From positions 124,001-188,000 of the forward strand of contig NZ_JXAK01000001.1 in assembly GCF_000829455.1 (NCBI RefSeq): a DNA stretch of 64,000 nucleotides. Direction: 5' to 3'. Position 1 is the stretch's first letter; every line of letters begins with the position of its first letter. Position numbers and translations under genes: made by a program. The notes beneath the pieces were generated by a model, which saw only the letters and a list, made by a program, of their open reading frames with translations, did no database searches and was not told the DNA's origin. Shown one piece after another: positions 24,227 through 32,971 of the stretch. This DNA comes from Gordoniibacillus kamchatkensis. Lineage in GTDB: Bacteria > Bacillota > Bacilli > Paenibacillales > NBRC-103111.

Positions 24227-25081
24227 CTATAAAGTTGCCAAAATGGCGCCTAAAATCGCAACCGCCCCGCCGATAAGCGTCATGCCGGAAATATGCTCGT
24301 GCAGCAAAACGACGCCGAAGACGACGGTCCAGACCGGCAGCAAATTGATGTAGGGAGCCGCCTTGCCGGCTCCGACCGTTTTGACGCCGGCATTCCATGC
24401 CAAGTAGGCGACGACCGAGGCGAGCGTGCTGACATAGAGGACGCATACCCAAGCCATAGCGGTCATGTGGATCATATCGGGCCGTACGGTACCGATGCAG
24501 CTCAAAGCGCTGAACAGCGTGCCGTACAGCGACGCGCCGGCGGTCATCGTCAGCGAATCCATGTGTTTGCCGTACTTTTTGCCGAGAACGGTATACAACC
24601 CCCACGCCAATGCGGCCAAAACGATCGCGCCATCGCCGGCCAAGGAGCCCTCGACGGGCGCGGCGTTTTTCCCTTGGAACAGCAAAATAACGCCGACGAT
24701 CGAGACGACGGCCCCGATCCACGCTTTCGCTTTGATTTGTTCCTTCAGCACGATCGGGGTAAACAGCAAAATCGCTATCGGGATGCCGGCGGAAATCATC
24801 CCCGCCCGCGACGCGCTGATGGTCCGCAGCCCGATATAATTTAAAGTAGAGAAGGCAAACACGCCGAGGAAACCTAGGATCGCAAACTGCTTCCACTTGG
24901 CAAGCACCGGAATGTGCCCGGACTTCAAGCGGATCATGCCGGCGAGCAGCACCGTCGAAATGGCCCACCGCACCGTGTTCAGCAATGTCGCCGGGAGCGC
25001 CGGCGCCAGAAATCTTCCGCATATATAGTTGCCGCCCCACAGCAGCGTCGCCAGCACCAACAGCCCGATGCCTCGTTTCAT
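24227..25081 (-). CDS. EamA-family (drug/metabolite superfamily) transporter
   Basis: About 284 residues with ten hydrophobic helices in two EamA repeats; the first begins [20 protein letters not shown] and the second [20 protein letters not shown]. Such proteins export amino acids, nucleosides or other metabolites across the cell membrane. The ATG at 25079-25081 follows AAAGGG by ten bases. It is a single gene with its own terminator; the substrate is unknown. Confidence 0.88.
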   Translation of the reverse strand: MKRGIGLLVLATLLWGGNYICGRFLAPALPATLLNTVRWAISTVLLAGMIRLKSGHIPVLAKWKQFAILGFLGVFAFSTLNYIGLRTISASRAGMISAGIPIAILLFTPIVLKEQIKAKAWIGAVVSIVGVILLFQGKNAAPVEGSLAGDGAIVLAALAWGLYTVLGKKYGKHMDSLTMTAGASLYGTLFSALSCIGTVRPDMIHMTAMAWVCVLYVSTLASVVAYLAWNAGVKTVGAGKAAPYINLLPVWTVVFGVVLLHEHISGMTLIGGAVAILGAILATL

Positions 25082-25211
25082 GATAACCATACCCTTTCTG
25101 TGCAAACGCCATTGTCCGGCCATGGGCCGCCCCCGGCTCTCTTTTTTTCCACCGTCCCATGATATTTTATTATATAATAAAAACTACGACGAACTAGTAG
25201 GACGGGCTAGT

Positions 25212-25652
25212 ATGATCAGCACACAATGGCTGAAAAAAGAACGAGGACTCACTCTCATCGAAGTGCTCGCTGCGATAACGATACTTGGCATCATCGTTAC
25301 GGCATTCGTGACGATTTCCGGCTATACCCAGCTATCGTTCAACAGCAGCGACAAGAAAGCGGCCGCCTTGCGGCTGGCCGAGCAGAAGCTGAAAGAGATC
25401 AGAAGCTCCATTCCGCAAGATCCCCCGATTCCGAATATCAATACGCAAAATGCGCAAATCCTCGGGGTGTCCGGCCCCCACGTCACGTTCAATATTACCG
25501 TCAACGAAACGGATCTTTCTCCCTCATCGTATCCGATACCGATCCCCGATCCGAACTGCGTGTCGGTTGAAGGCATCGTTATTTTGAACAATGCGGGCGT
25601 CTATGTTTCGCGGCTCATTACCGTCACCGTCTCCTGGGGAGGAACGCCATGA
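25212..25652 (+). CDS. Type IV pilin-like prepilin (minor pseudopilin)
   Basis: The 146-residue protein has a short basic leader and a class III signal cleaved at ERG|LTLIEVLAAITILGIIVT, followed by the hydrophobic pilin helix and a globular domain. The Glu at +5 is present. It would be processed by the prepilin peptidase encoded on the other strand of this cluster. Its stop overlaps the next pilin gene (ATGA). A TATAAT sequence lies upstream near 25171-25176. Confidence 0.88.
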   Translation: MISTQWLKKERGLTLIEVLAAITILGIIVTAFVTISGYTQLSFNSSDKKAAALRLAEQKLKEIRSSIPQDPPIPNINTQNAQILGVSGPHVTFNITVNETDLSPSSYPIPIPDPNCVSVEGIVILNNAGVYVSRLITVTVSWGGTP

Positions 25653-26221
25653 AGGGCGAAAGAGGAATCACATTGCTGGAAGTGCTTGCCGCTGTGACCA
25701 TTATGGCCATGGTGACGGGCGTGGCGATCATGCTGTTTTCCTCGGTGATGGCGCTTTGGAACAATTCCGCGCAAAAACAGGCGGACAGCTTTCATACGAA
25801 TTTTACGATGAATACGATCTCCCGGGAACTTGCCGACGCCACGGAGATTTATGTCGCTTCGGCGAATGAACTCCGTTACAAAACGTCCCCCTACGCAGGA
25901 GCCCCCCGGTACGGGGCCTTCATCTATTCCGCATCCGGCCATACGCTGACGCTCTACGATATAACCGGCACGAGCAATATTCAAGCAACCGGCACGTACG
26001 CGAAAAGGATGACGCTCGCCGACAACGTGCAGTCTTTTGCCGCAAAAAATGCCGGCGGGACGGCGCTCAGCACCTCCCCGCCGGCATACCTCAACCATGG
26101 CGAGCTGTTTATCGTGTCCGTTACTTTCGAGAACGCCACCATTACCGCAAACGGTCAAAAAGTGACGACAAATCAAACGATCGATGCGAAAATCAAGCTG
26201 CTCCTGCTGCCGGCCTCCTGA
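25649..26221 (+). CDS. Type IV pilin-like prepilin (PulJ/ComGF-like minor pilin)
   Basis: The 190-residue protein starts MKGERGITLLEVLAAVTIMA, a prepilin signal with cleavage after the Gly and the +5 Glu present. The body (ALWNNSAQKQADSFHTNF, ISRELADATEIYVASANEL) resembles GspJ/PilW-type minor pilins. It overlaps the previous gene by four bases and should initiate or cap the pilus with it. Confidence 0.87.
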   Translation: MKGERGITLLEVLAAVTIMAMVTGVAIMLFSSVMALWNNSAQKQADSFHTNFTMNTISRELADATEIYVASANELRYKTSPYAGAPRYGAFIYSASGHTLTLYDITGTSNIQATGTYAKRMTLADNVQSFAAKNAGGTALSTSPPAYLNHGELFIVSVTFENATITANGQKVTTNQTIDAKIKLLLLPAS

Positions 26222-26236
26222 CGGCCTGCAGCCGCA

Positions 26237-26279
26237 ACCGGGTCCGCTCGGAACACCTCTGCTCCGAGTGGACCTGGTT
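26237..26279. terminator. Shared convergent terminator
   Basis: ACCGGGTCCGCTCGGA pairs with TCCGAGTGGACCTGGT with one mismatch pair. It lies between the convergent minor-pilin and pilus-protein genes and touches the latter's stop codon. Confidence 0.7.
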
Positions 26280-27924
26280 ACGGGCATTGCACCGGATTGT
26301 TGGCATTGCCAATTTTGGTCGGCGTCCGCGAAAAGTTCGTGCCTGTCGTGATAATGTCCGCTAACGTACGCGCTGTCAGGGTAATGCTTTTACCGCTCAC
26401 TATCGCGTTCGGATTGTTGCTCGGATTGCTCAGGTCGATCGTTTGGTTGGCAGTCATCGACAAGCTTCTGCCCGCGTTCAGATTCGTCCCTTTGGCGCTA
26501 ATATACGTTCCCGCCTCCATCGTAATGTCGGCGTTTCCCGTACCGGTGTCAAAGCCGGCGCCATCGATGACGATCGGACCTTGGCACGCTTTTAAATGGA
26601 TGTTGTCCCCGTTCGCCTTCGTCTGAATGTCCGCACCGATGTAAATCCCCTGTTGCGCGTTATAATCGACGGCAAGGTGGTTGACCGTATTAATTTGCCC
26701 GTAGCTTGTAGGTATGAACAATACCCCTTGCGTCGAAATGGCTCCCGTGTTCTGCAAATCCGTCTTCGTAAACGATTGCTGGACCCCGTTCGCATCGTAA
26801 GTGATCGCCAAAGCCACGTTCGAGGGAACGGTCTGAACGACGCTGTACGTTGTCGCCGCGTTCGTTACGCTGAGTGCGGTCACCTTTAATTTGTAGTCAC
26901 CGACGGGAACCGTAGCAGGGACTTGCAGCAGCACATTCGCGGCGTTGCTGAAGATCGTTCCGCTCTTCGACACCAGCGGCGAAAGCGAAGCGCTTGCGTT
27001 CGTGACCAGTTCCACCGTAACCGCAGTATTGTCCGGGTATCCCGTCGTGACAATTTTAACGGCCACGAATTGTACGCTCCCCGCCTGATTCATGTTCGGG
27101 GTAGGCGTAACGCTGCTGATCGTTCCGTTGAAGGGCGGCGTGATCGTATAGGTAACGGAAGCGGGAACGGCCCCTGGCGCGGAAGCCTGCAGCCGATAAG
27201 TTCCGGCCGGGACTGCGGCCGGTATCGTCAGCGCGACGTTGGCGGCAAGATTTTTGAACGTCCCGCTCCCCGCCACCGGCGGCGACAGGGATGAGCCGTC
27301 GCTCGCCTGCAGCTCCACGGTAACGGCCGTATCGTCCGCGACACCGCTCGCCGTAACCGCCACGCTTACGGACTGCGGGGTACCCGCCACGCTGCTTGCC
27401 GGCGTCGGCGTGACGGAAGTGATCGTGCCTGCCGTGGAAGGAGCGACGAAGGCCGTCAGCACTTTTTTGTAAAACAGCGTCTCCCCGCTATCCCGAATGC
27501 GATTATGATTCGTATCCCCGGAGATCGCCGCAACGACGACTTTATAGCTGCCGTTCGGATCGATCGAATTAGCCGCAACGATCTTGGCCGGATCGAGCAC
27601 ATCCGTATCGGGAGTGCCGGCGTCGACCGCGTATTGCGCGTAATCGACGGCGGTTCCCCCGGGATTCGCAACGGACATCCAACCGTAGCGGCCCGTCTTC
27701 AAATAAGTCAGCTTATCGGCGCTCGTGCCCGGATATTTGACAAACGCCTGCAAGCCGCTCACGGCCAATTCGGTCGTTTGCTTCTGAGCCCCGTCTTTTT
27801 TGTTCGCCAGCTCCGTGCTCGTCGTCATCAATAAAATGCCGGGAACGAACACGGCCAGCATCAGCACGATCAGGATAACGTAGGGGAGGCTTCCTCGTTC
27901 GCTCCGAATCAGCTTGACGATCAT
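26278..27924 (-). CDS. Large pilus-associated surface protein with two Ig-like repeats
   Basis: The 548-residue protein begins with a basic stretch and one membrane helix (GSLPYVILIVLMLAVFVPGI), like PilX-type proteins but without a canonical prepilin +5 Glu. Two tandem repeats of about 95 residues follow (GTITSVTPTPASSVAGTPQS near 165, GTISSVTPTPNMNQAGSVQF near 265), each with the TAVTVEL motif. The C-terminal 170 residues are Thr/Asn-rich and repetitive (ADITMEAGTYISAKGTNLNA), like a beta-helix adhesin. It overlaps pilO by four bases, so it is probably an exported pilus tip or surface component. Confidence 0.75.
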   Translation of the reverse strand: MIVKLIRSERGSLPYVILIVLMLAVFVPGILLMTTSTELANKKDGAQKQTTELAVSGLQAFVKYPGTSADKLTYLKTGRYGWMSVANPGGTAVDYAQYAVDAGTPDTDVLDPAKIVAANSIDPNGSYKVVVAAISGDTNHNRIRDSGETLFYKKVLTAFVAPSTAGTITSVTPTPASSVAGTPQSVSVAVTASGVADDTAVTVELQASDGSSLSPPVAGSGTFKNLAANVALTIPAAVPAGTYRLQASAPGAVPASVTYTITPPFNGTISSVTPTPNMNQAGSVQFVAVKIVTTGYPDNTAVTVELVTNASASLSPLVSKSGTIFSNAANVLLQVPATVPVGDYKLKVTALSVTNAATTYSVVQTVPSNVALAITYDANGVQQSFTKTDLQNTGAISTQGVLFIPTSYGQINTVNHLAVDYNAQQGIYIGADIQTKANGDNIHLKACQGPIVIDGAGFDTGTGNADITMEAGTYISAKGTNLNAGRSLSMTANQTIDLSNPSNNPNAIVSGKSITLTARTLADIITTGTNFSRTPTKIGNANNPVQCP

Positions 27925-28631
27925 GGTTTACCACCCGATTGCCCGGCATTGGCATTCTGCGGCAGAACATTCTTGAAAATGGAGCAAGTGAGCGAAAGTT
28001 TGAACGGCAGGGTTTGGATTTGCAGCGGATTGCTTGCCGCGCCGGGGCCGCTGCCGGAAGTTAACTGCCATTGCCGGACCGTCGTGATGCGATCGATTTG
28101 CTGAAGCTGATTGATGAAAAGAAGGAGCTGCGCATACGTCCCATCGACATCCAGCTTCACTTGCCTTTCGGCAATGGCCGGGTTCGCCGCTTGAGCTTGA
28201 GGCGTTGCCGTCTGAGCCTGGGGGGCTCCCGCCTGAGCCTGGGAGGCTGCCGCCGGCGGCGAAGCCGCCTTTGCGTTCGCAGCCGGGCCGTCCATGATGG
28301 AGACGTTCAACACCTTTGCTCCCGACTGTTTCTCTATGTCGCTCAAGCTCACCAGGAACGCAGGCAGCTCGTCCTCCGCCGGCAGCTGCTTGGCAAGCCG
28401 CTCGCTATCCGCCGCACTGGCTCTGGCTTGCACCGGCTGGCTTTCCAACGTTTTCCTCTGCCTTGCCGCCATCTGCAGCTGCTGTTCCAGCAGCTGCCGC
28501 TTGGCTAGCTGCGGCAGCAGCATGCCGGCAAACAAGCCTGCGTTCAACAAAACGCCTGCACAAACGACAAGCAAAAAGATGACCAGAGGTTTCCGGGCGT
28601 ATACCGTGATGAGCTGCGTCATTTTTTTCAT
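27921..28631 (-). CDS. pilO: Type IV pilus inner-membrane protein PilO
   Basis: The 236-residue protein has an N-terminal membrane helix (KPLVIFLLVVCAGVLLNAGL), a coiled-coil stretch and a C-terminal ferredoxin-like domain (QVKLDVDGTYAQLLLFINQL). An Ala/Gln-rich insertion of about 40 residues, built of AQAGAPQAQTATPQAQA repeats, separates them. It forms the PilN/PilO alignment complex outside the membrane. Its stop overlaps the next gene. Confidence 0.85.
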   Translation of the reverse strand: MKKMTQLITVYARKPLVIFLLVVCAGVLLNAGLFAGMLLPQLAKRQLLEQQLQMAARQRKTLESQPVQARASAADSERLAKQLPAEDELPAFLVSLSDIEKQSGAKVLNVSIMDGPAANAKAASPPAAASQAQAGAPQAQTATPQAQAANPAIAERQVKLDVDGTYAQLLLFINQLQQIDRITTVRQWQLTSGSGPGAASNPLQIQTLPFKLSLTCSIFKNVLPQNANAGQSGGKP

Positions 28632-28639
28632 GTCTACCC

Positions 28640-29197
28640 CTACTTCGGTTGCGCAATAGCACTCAGTTTAACAGTGATCGATGCCTGAAAGAAAGGAACG
28701 CTCGCTTTCGGAGCCACTTCCTTCTCCAGGCGATGAATATCCTTGACGGCGGCTTCTGCAATGAGCGGGTTGTGCTGCAGCTTGGCTACATAATCGGCAA
28801 GATCGGTTACCGTGGAAAATTCGCAGTTTGCGGTTACCGAATTCAGATCGGCCGCATTGGCGTCCACCATGCGGGCATTGGCGGGCAGGCTGGCGATGAT
28901 CGCGTCCAACACGGGGCTCCAATCGCGCCGGCTCGTTTTCAGCTTTTGAATTTCCGCAGCCAAAGCGGCGGTATTTTTCGTCAAAGGGTCGACTTCCCGT
29001 TCTTTCCGGAGCCGGTTTACTGTCGCCTGCGCCAGATCGGCGTCGTGCCGAATAACAGCGTTGTTCTTGGCGAGCAAGTAGCTCCAAGTGCAGATCAACG
29101 CTCCGGCGATGACGAACAAGGCGACGAGCAACATCAGCAAAGGAATATAGAAGCGCCGCAATAAAGGAACTTTGGGGAGCAGGTTGATGTTGTTCAT
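28640..29197 (-). CDS. pilN: Type IV pilus assembly protein PilN
   Basis: The 185-residue protein begins MNNINLLPKVPLLRRFYIPL: the INLLP motif that binds the PilM groove, followed by one membrane helix and a coiled coil (about 50-85). The ATG overlaps the pilM stop. It bridges cytoplasmic PilM and extracytoplasmic PilO. Confidence 0.9.
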   Translation of the reverse strand: MNNINLLPKVPLLRRFYIPLLMLLVALFVIAGALICTWSYLLAKNNAVIRHDADLAQATVNRLRKEREVDPLTKNTAALAAEIQKLKTSRRDWSPVLDAIIASLPANARMVDANAADLNSVTANCEFSTVTDLADYVAKLQHNPLIAEAAVKDIHRLEKEVAPKASVPFFQASITVKLSAIAQPK

Positions 29198-30354
29198 CGC
29201 TGTTTCCCCCTCAGCGCAAGGCCGATCGGAACGGCTAGCGCAGGGAATAATCCAGCGGCATCCGCTTGTTCCACAGCGATGTGGCCGGGCTCAAACACAA
29301 CAGGCTTCTGCTCAAGCCCCTGCTCCAGCCGCTGAACGATATCCTGAAAACGGTCAACATCCCCGGATACGACGATCTGTTCGAACGTGGCGCCGCGATT
29401 ATTCAGCGTATAGCGGTAAAAGTTCATCACCCGGTCGATTTCGTCGGCCAAATCGTCGCAAGCGTCCTGCAGATCCGCTTCCGCATCGAAGCGAATCGGC
29501 TCGTTGTGCGACATTTTTAATTGGCCCCGGTCAAATATGCTGATATCCGTTGCGTTTTCGTTAATATCTACGATAACGAATGCGCCCGTTTGAGCGGACA
29601 TATGCGAATATTCGAGTGCCCGGTAAAGCGACATTGCTTTAATTTCCATGCTGAGAGGCTTCAGTCCGGCCTTCCGGACGACGGAAGCATATTGTTCGAT
29701 TAGATCCAGAGAGGAAGCGACGAGCATAACGTCGCATTGGCGCATCGACCGCTCCCGAGGGGCTGACGAATCCGGCAAGTCCCGGTACGGCAGTTGTTCG
29801 GGTTCGCCGTCTTGGGCGGAAGCTGCGGCCTCGGCAAAGGAGGAGGCGGAGTCGCCCGGTTTGCCAGAGGGATGGACGGCTGGCTTCGCCGTCATTAACG
29901 CCGGTGCATCGGGCTCTGCGTCCAGCTTTACAAAATCGTAATAGGGACGTTCAAACGGCAGGCGAACGTTGTGCTTCACTTCAAAATCGACAATCTTCCG
30001 AAGCGTTTTGACAGGAAGGTCGGGAAGCTTCAATAAACGCACCATCATATGCTGGCTCGGAATGACGAGATGAACTTCCTTCGTACGGACGTTCATCTTC
30101 TTGGCGATGCTTTGCAGAATGGAACAAACCCGGGGAACGTCCGTTATTTTTCCATCCTCCACGCAATCCGGGAGAGGTTCAATGTGAAAATTCGTCAAAC
30201 GGTACGCCTTGTTGCGGCTGGCAGCGATTTCGGCGATTTTTAAAGCCTGGTCGGTAATTTCTAACCCCAAGGCCGGACGGACGGCCTTCCGGGGCGATGG
30301 ACGAAAGGCGGTAGACTGCGGTTTCTGCACGGATCTTCTTCGTCTCATTTCCAT
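29194..30354 (-). CDS. pilM: Type IV pilus assembly protein PilM (actin-like)
   Basis: The 386-residue cytoplasmic protein has actin-fold ATP-site motifs (ALGLEITDQALKIAEIAASR, GAFVIVDINENATDISIFDR, QIVVSGDVDRFQDIVQRLEQ). An unusual Ala/Ser/Pro-rich stretch of about 45 residues (around 155-200) interrupts the first domain, where PilM proteins are usually compact. The start follows GGGAGG. It docks PilN and links the ATPases to the inner-membrane complex. Confidence 0.88.
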   Translation of the reverse strand: MEMRRRRSVQKPQSTAFRPSPRKAVRPALGLEITDQALKIAEIAASRNKAYRLTNFHIEPLPDCVEDGKITDVPRVCSILQSIAKKMNVRTKEVHLVIPSQHMMVRLLKLPDLPVKTLRKIVDFEVKHNVRLPFERPYYDFVKLDAEPDAPALMTAKPAVHPSGKPGDSASSFAEAAASAQDGEPEQLPYRDLPDSSAPRERSMRQCDVMLVASSLDLIEQYASVVRKAGLKPLSMEIKAMSLYRALEYSHMSAQTGAFVIVDINENATDISIFDRGQLKMSHNEPIRFDAEADLQDACDDLADEIDRVMNFYRYTLNNRGATFEQIVVSGDVDRFQDIVQRLEQGLEQKPVVFEPGHIAVEQADAAGLFPALAVPIGLALRGKQR

Positions 30355-30379
30355 CGTACCTCCCCGTTGTCATGCTTCG

Positions 30380-31183
30380 TTAGCGGAAAATGAGTGCGAA
30401 ATACAGGTCAAGTATCCGGTCCCCCCAGAAATATGCACAAAATGCCCCCGCTGCGATGAACGGCCCGAAAGGAATCGGCTCGTTTCGCCGAAAGCGGCCC
30501 CGGGCCAGTTGGATGACTCCGAACAGCGTGCCGAAGAGGCTGGCGGCAAAGACGGATAGCAGCGTCAGCTTCACGCCCAAGACAAGGCCGATGAAAGCGA
30601 AAAGCTTGACGTCTCCGCCGCCCATGCTTTCCTTGCGCAAAACAGCCGTGCCGAGCAGTCCGATCATCAGCAGCAGCCCGCTGCCCGCGAAAAAAGCGAG
30701 TGCATAGTTCCACAGCGGCAGCGGATGAATGAAGAGCCGCAGGACGAACGCTGCGGCCATTCCGAAAAAGACGACTTTATCGGGTATGATCATTCGGCTC
30801 AAATCGGTGAGCGTAATCACAAGCAAAATCGAAACGAACAGCAGACCGACGGCCAGCTCAGGCGAAAACCCGAGCTTCCATGCTGTGACGGCGAAGAGCG
30901 CCCCTGCCGCCGCCTCGCCTGCTGCGTACATCGGGGAAACCGGCGCGCGGCAATAGCGGCATTTTCCCCGCAGAAACAAATAGCTCGCGACCGGAATCAG
31001 ATCCGCCGGCCCGAGGCGATGCTCGCAATGCGGACATCGCGACGGCGGCCGCACGATCGACTGCCCTTGCGGAATGCGGATCGCCACGACATTGAGAAAG
31101 CTCCCGATCGCGAGGCCAAACAGGCAGGCGACAGTGGTAAGAAATGCAGGATGGTCGCGGTATAATGCGATGATGGTGTTCAT
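30380..31183 (-). CDS. pilD: Prepilin peptidase (A24 family)
   Basis: The 267-residue membrane protease has the two CxxC pairs of the methylase-type domain (SRCPHCEHRLG and GKCRYCRAP), and the two catalytic aspartates in ITLTDLSRMIIPD and SMGGGDVKLFAFIG. It cleaves and N-methylates the pilins of this cluster at the inner face of the membrane. No clear ribosome binding site is seen before the ATG, so it may depend on coupling to the pilin gene. Confidence 0.93.
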   Translation of the reverse strand: MNTIIALYRDHPAFLTTVACLFGLAIGSFLNVVAIRIPQGQSIVRPPSRCPHCEHRLGPADLIPVASYLFLRGKCRYCRAPVSPMYAAGEAAAGALFAVTAWKLGFSPELAVGLLFVSILLVITLTDLSRMIIPDKVVFFGMAAAFVLRLFIHPLPLWNYALAFFAGSGLLLMIGLLGTAVLRKESMGGGDVKLFAFIGLVLGVKLTLLSVFAASLFGTLFGVIQLARGRFRRNEPIPFGPFIAAGAFCAYFWGDRILDLYFALIFR

Positions 31184-31207
31184 GCTAGTTGGATGTGGCG
31201 TGTGAGA

Positions 31208-31603
31208 TTACCAGGTGGTAGTTTCATCTGTCGATGAATAATAAGCAATCGTTAATCCTGCAGCGGTATTGGCCACTGTCACATGGTTGAGTGGTGTCCC
31301 GGTGGAATTTTGCGGGATGTCTCTCAGGTAACCGCCGCTAACCAGTTGGACTGCAGTAATTGATGTCGGCGTGACAGTAAGGTTCATGTTGGAATCCATG
31401 ACGTATCGTTGGACCGCTTCCGTGATGACCTGCTGCGACGTAGCCGTCGAGGCTGTCTTAGACTTATTGAACGAGCCGATTACAGCAGCCCCCGCAACGG
31501 TAGCCACAATCCCCATGATGATGACGACCGCCGACAATTCAATCAGTGTCATTCCCCTCTGATTTTTCGTAAAGCGCAATTTTTTTCTAAGCAATGCGTA
31601 CAT
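31208..31603 (-). CDS. Type IV pilin (probable major pilin)
   Basis: The 131-residue prepilin has a 17-residue basic leader ending in QRG and the mature start MTLIELSAVVIIMGIVATVA, with the +5 Glu. The globular part is short and Thr-rich (NSTGTPLNHVTVANTAAGLT). The start follows GGGAGAAGG. Its small size, and its place between pilC and pilD, suggest the major subunit. Confidence 0.88.
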   Translation of the reverse strand: MYALLRKKLRFTKNQRGMTLIELSAVVIIMGIVATVAGAAVIGSFNKSKTASTATSQQVITEAVQRYVMDSNMNLTVTPTSITAVQLVSGGYLRDIPQNSTGTPLNHVTVANTAAGLTIAYYSSTDETTTW

Positions 31604-31662
31604 GTTTTCCTTCTCCCTTCATTTTTCCATAATCATGTATATATGAATTGCAAGTGAAACCG

Positions 31663-32877
31663 TTAGGCATGCATGTTGTTGATCATCGTAAACGACGGCA
31701 ACATCACTGCCAACACGATAAGTCCAACGATGCCGGCGAGCAGCACGATCATGAGCGGCTCCAGCAGCGACTTCAGGCGATCGGCCATCGTATCGACATC
31801 GTTCTCGAAATAGTCGGCCACCTTCTCCATCATGCTGTCGATTTCTCCGCTGCTTTCCCCCGCTGCTAACATCTGCACCACCATCGGCGGGAACAGCCAG
31901 CTATCTTTGAACGGTTCGGCAAGCGAATCGCCGCTGCTGACCGCTTCCCGCGATTCGCGGATCAGCTTGGCCATCGCTTCGTTGCTGACGACGGCGGACA
32001 AGATCGTCATGATGCGCGGCATCGGTATCGATGCGGCGAATAAGGAGCAGAACGTGCGGCTGAATCGCGACAGGGCGCGCTTGTGCCACAGCTTGCCGAA
32101 CACGGGCATTTTCAGCTTGGCGAGATCGAGATAATAGGCGCCTTTGGCCGTACCCCGAATCCATCTCAGCAGCAGGGCGAGACCCGCCACGATAACCGGA
32201 AGCAAATACCAGAAGCGTTTCATCCAGCCGCTGATGGCGATGACGATTTTCGTCGGCAGCGGCAGCTCCATATCCATCGCTTGGAAATTCGATACGAACC
32301 GCGGAACGACGAACGTCATCAATATCGTCACGACGATAACCGTAACTACCGAAACAGCCGCCGGATAAATCATCGCGGACTTCACTTTTTCTTTTGTGTA
32401 GTGCTCCTTTTCGTGAAAGAAAGCGAGGCGGTTCAGCATGTCATCCAGCTTGCCGCTTACTTCCCCGGCGCGAACCATGTTGACGAACACGTCGGAGAAA
32501 ACGTCAGGATATTGCGCAACCGCTGTCGAAAACGGCGTTCCGCTCGCCATCTCCTCGTATATGGAACGCAATATTTTGCGGAACGCTTTGCTCTCGCTAT
32601 GCTCGCCCAAAATGCGTACCGCCTCGACGATATGAATGCCGGATTTGTACATCGTGGACAGCTGCCTGCAGAAAGCGACAAAATGATCGCTCTTCACTTT
32701 GGGCCCGCCTAGATGGATTTCTTTGTACAGGATGCTTTCCCCCGGATCGAACAAATCGATGATCCAGAGTCCTCTGCGCTTGATCTCTTCCATTGCCAGT
32801 GTCAATGTCGGAGCATCCAGCCGCCCTCGCGAGTAGTTGCCTTTTGCGTCGACGGCCACATAACGAAACCTTGGCAT
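31663..32877 (-). CDS. pilC: Type IV pilus inner-membrane platform protein PilC (GspF family)
   Basis: About 404 residues starting MPRFRYVAVDAKGNYSRGRL, with two GspF repeats (about 70-195 and 270-395) and three to four membrane helices. FCRQLSTMYKSGIHIVEAVR and the second-repeat FSRTFCSLFAASIPMPRI are characteristic. I use the ATG at 32875-32877 behind GGGGTGAT. It couples the PilB motor to pilin extrusion. Confidence 0.92.
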   Translation of the reverse strand: MPRFRYVAVDAKGNYSRGRLDAPTLTLAMEEIKRRGLWIIDLFDPGESILYKEIHLGGPKVKSDHFVAFCRQLSTMYKSGIHIVEAVRILGEHSESKAFRKILRSIYEEMASGTPFSTAVAQYPDVFSDVFVNMVRAGEVSGKLDDMLNRLAFFHEKEHYTKEKVKSAMIYPAAVSVVTVIVVTILMTFVVPRFVSNFQAMDMELPLPTKIVIAISGWMKRFWYLLPVIVAGLALLLRWIRGTAKGAYYLDLAKLKMPVFGKLWHKRALSRFSRTFCSLFAASIPMPRIMTILSAVVSNEAMAKLIRESREAVSSGDSLAEPFKDSWLFPPMVVQMLAAGESSGEIDSMMEKVADYFENDVDTMADRLKSLLEPLMIVLLAGIVGLIVLAVMLPSFTMINNMHA

Positions 32878-32971
32878 GGCTATCATCACCCCAACAGCGG
32901 GTTTATCGTGAATGGAACGGCTGCATTCTATCTATATAAACGCGCTGATAGATTTATGTCGCAAGCATTTA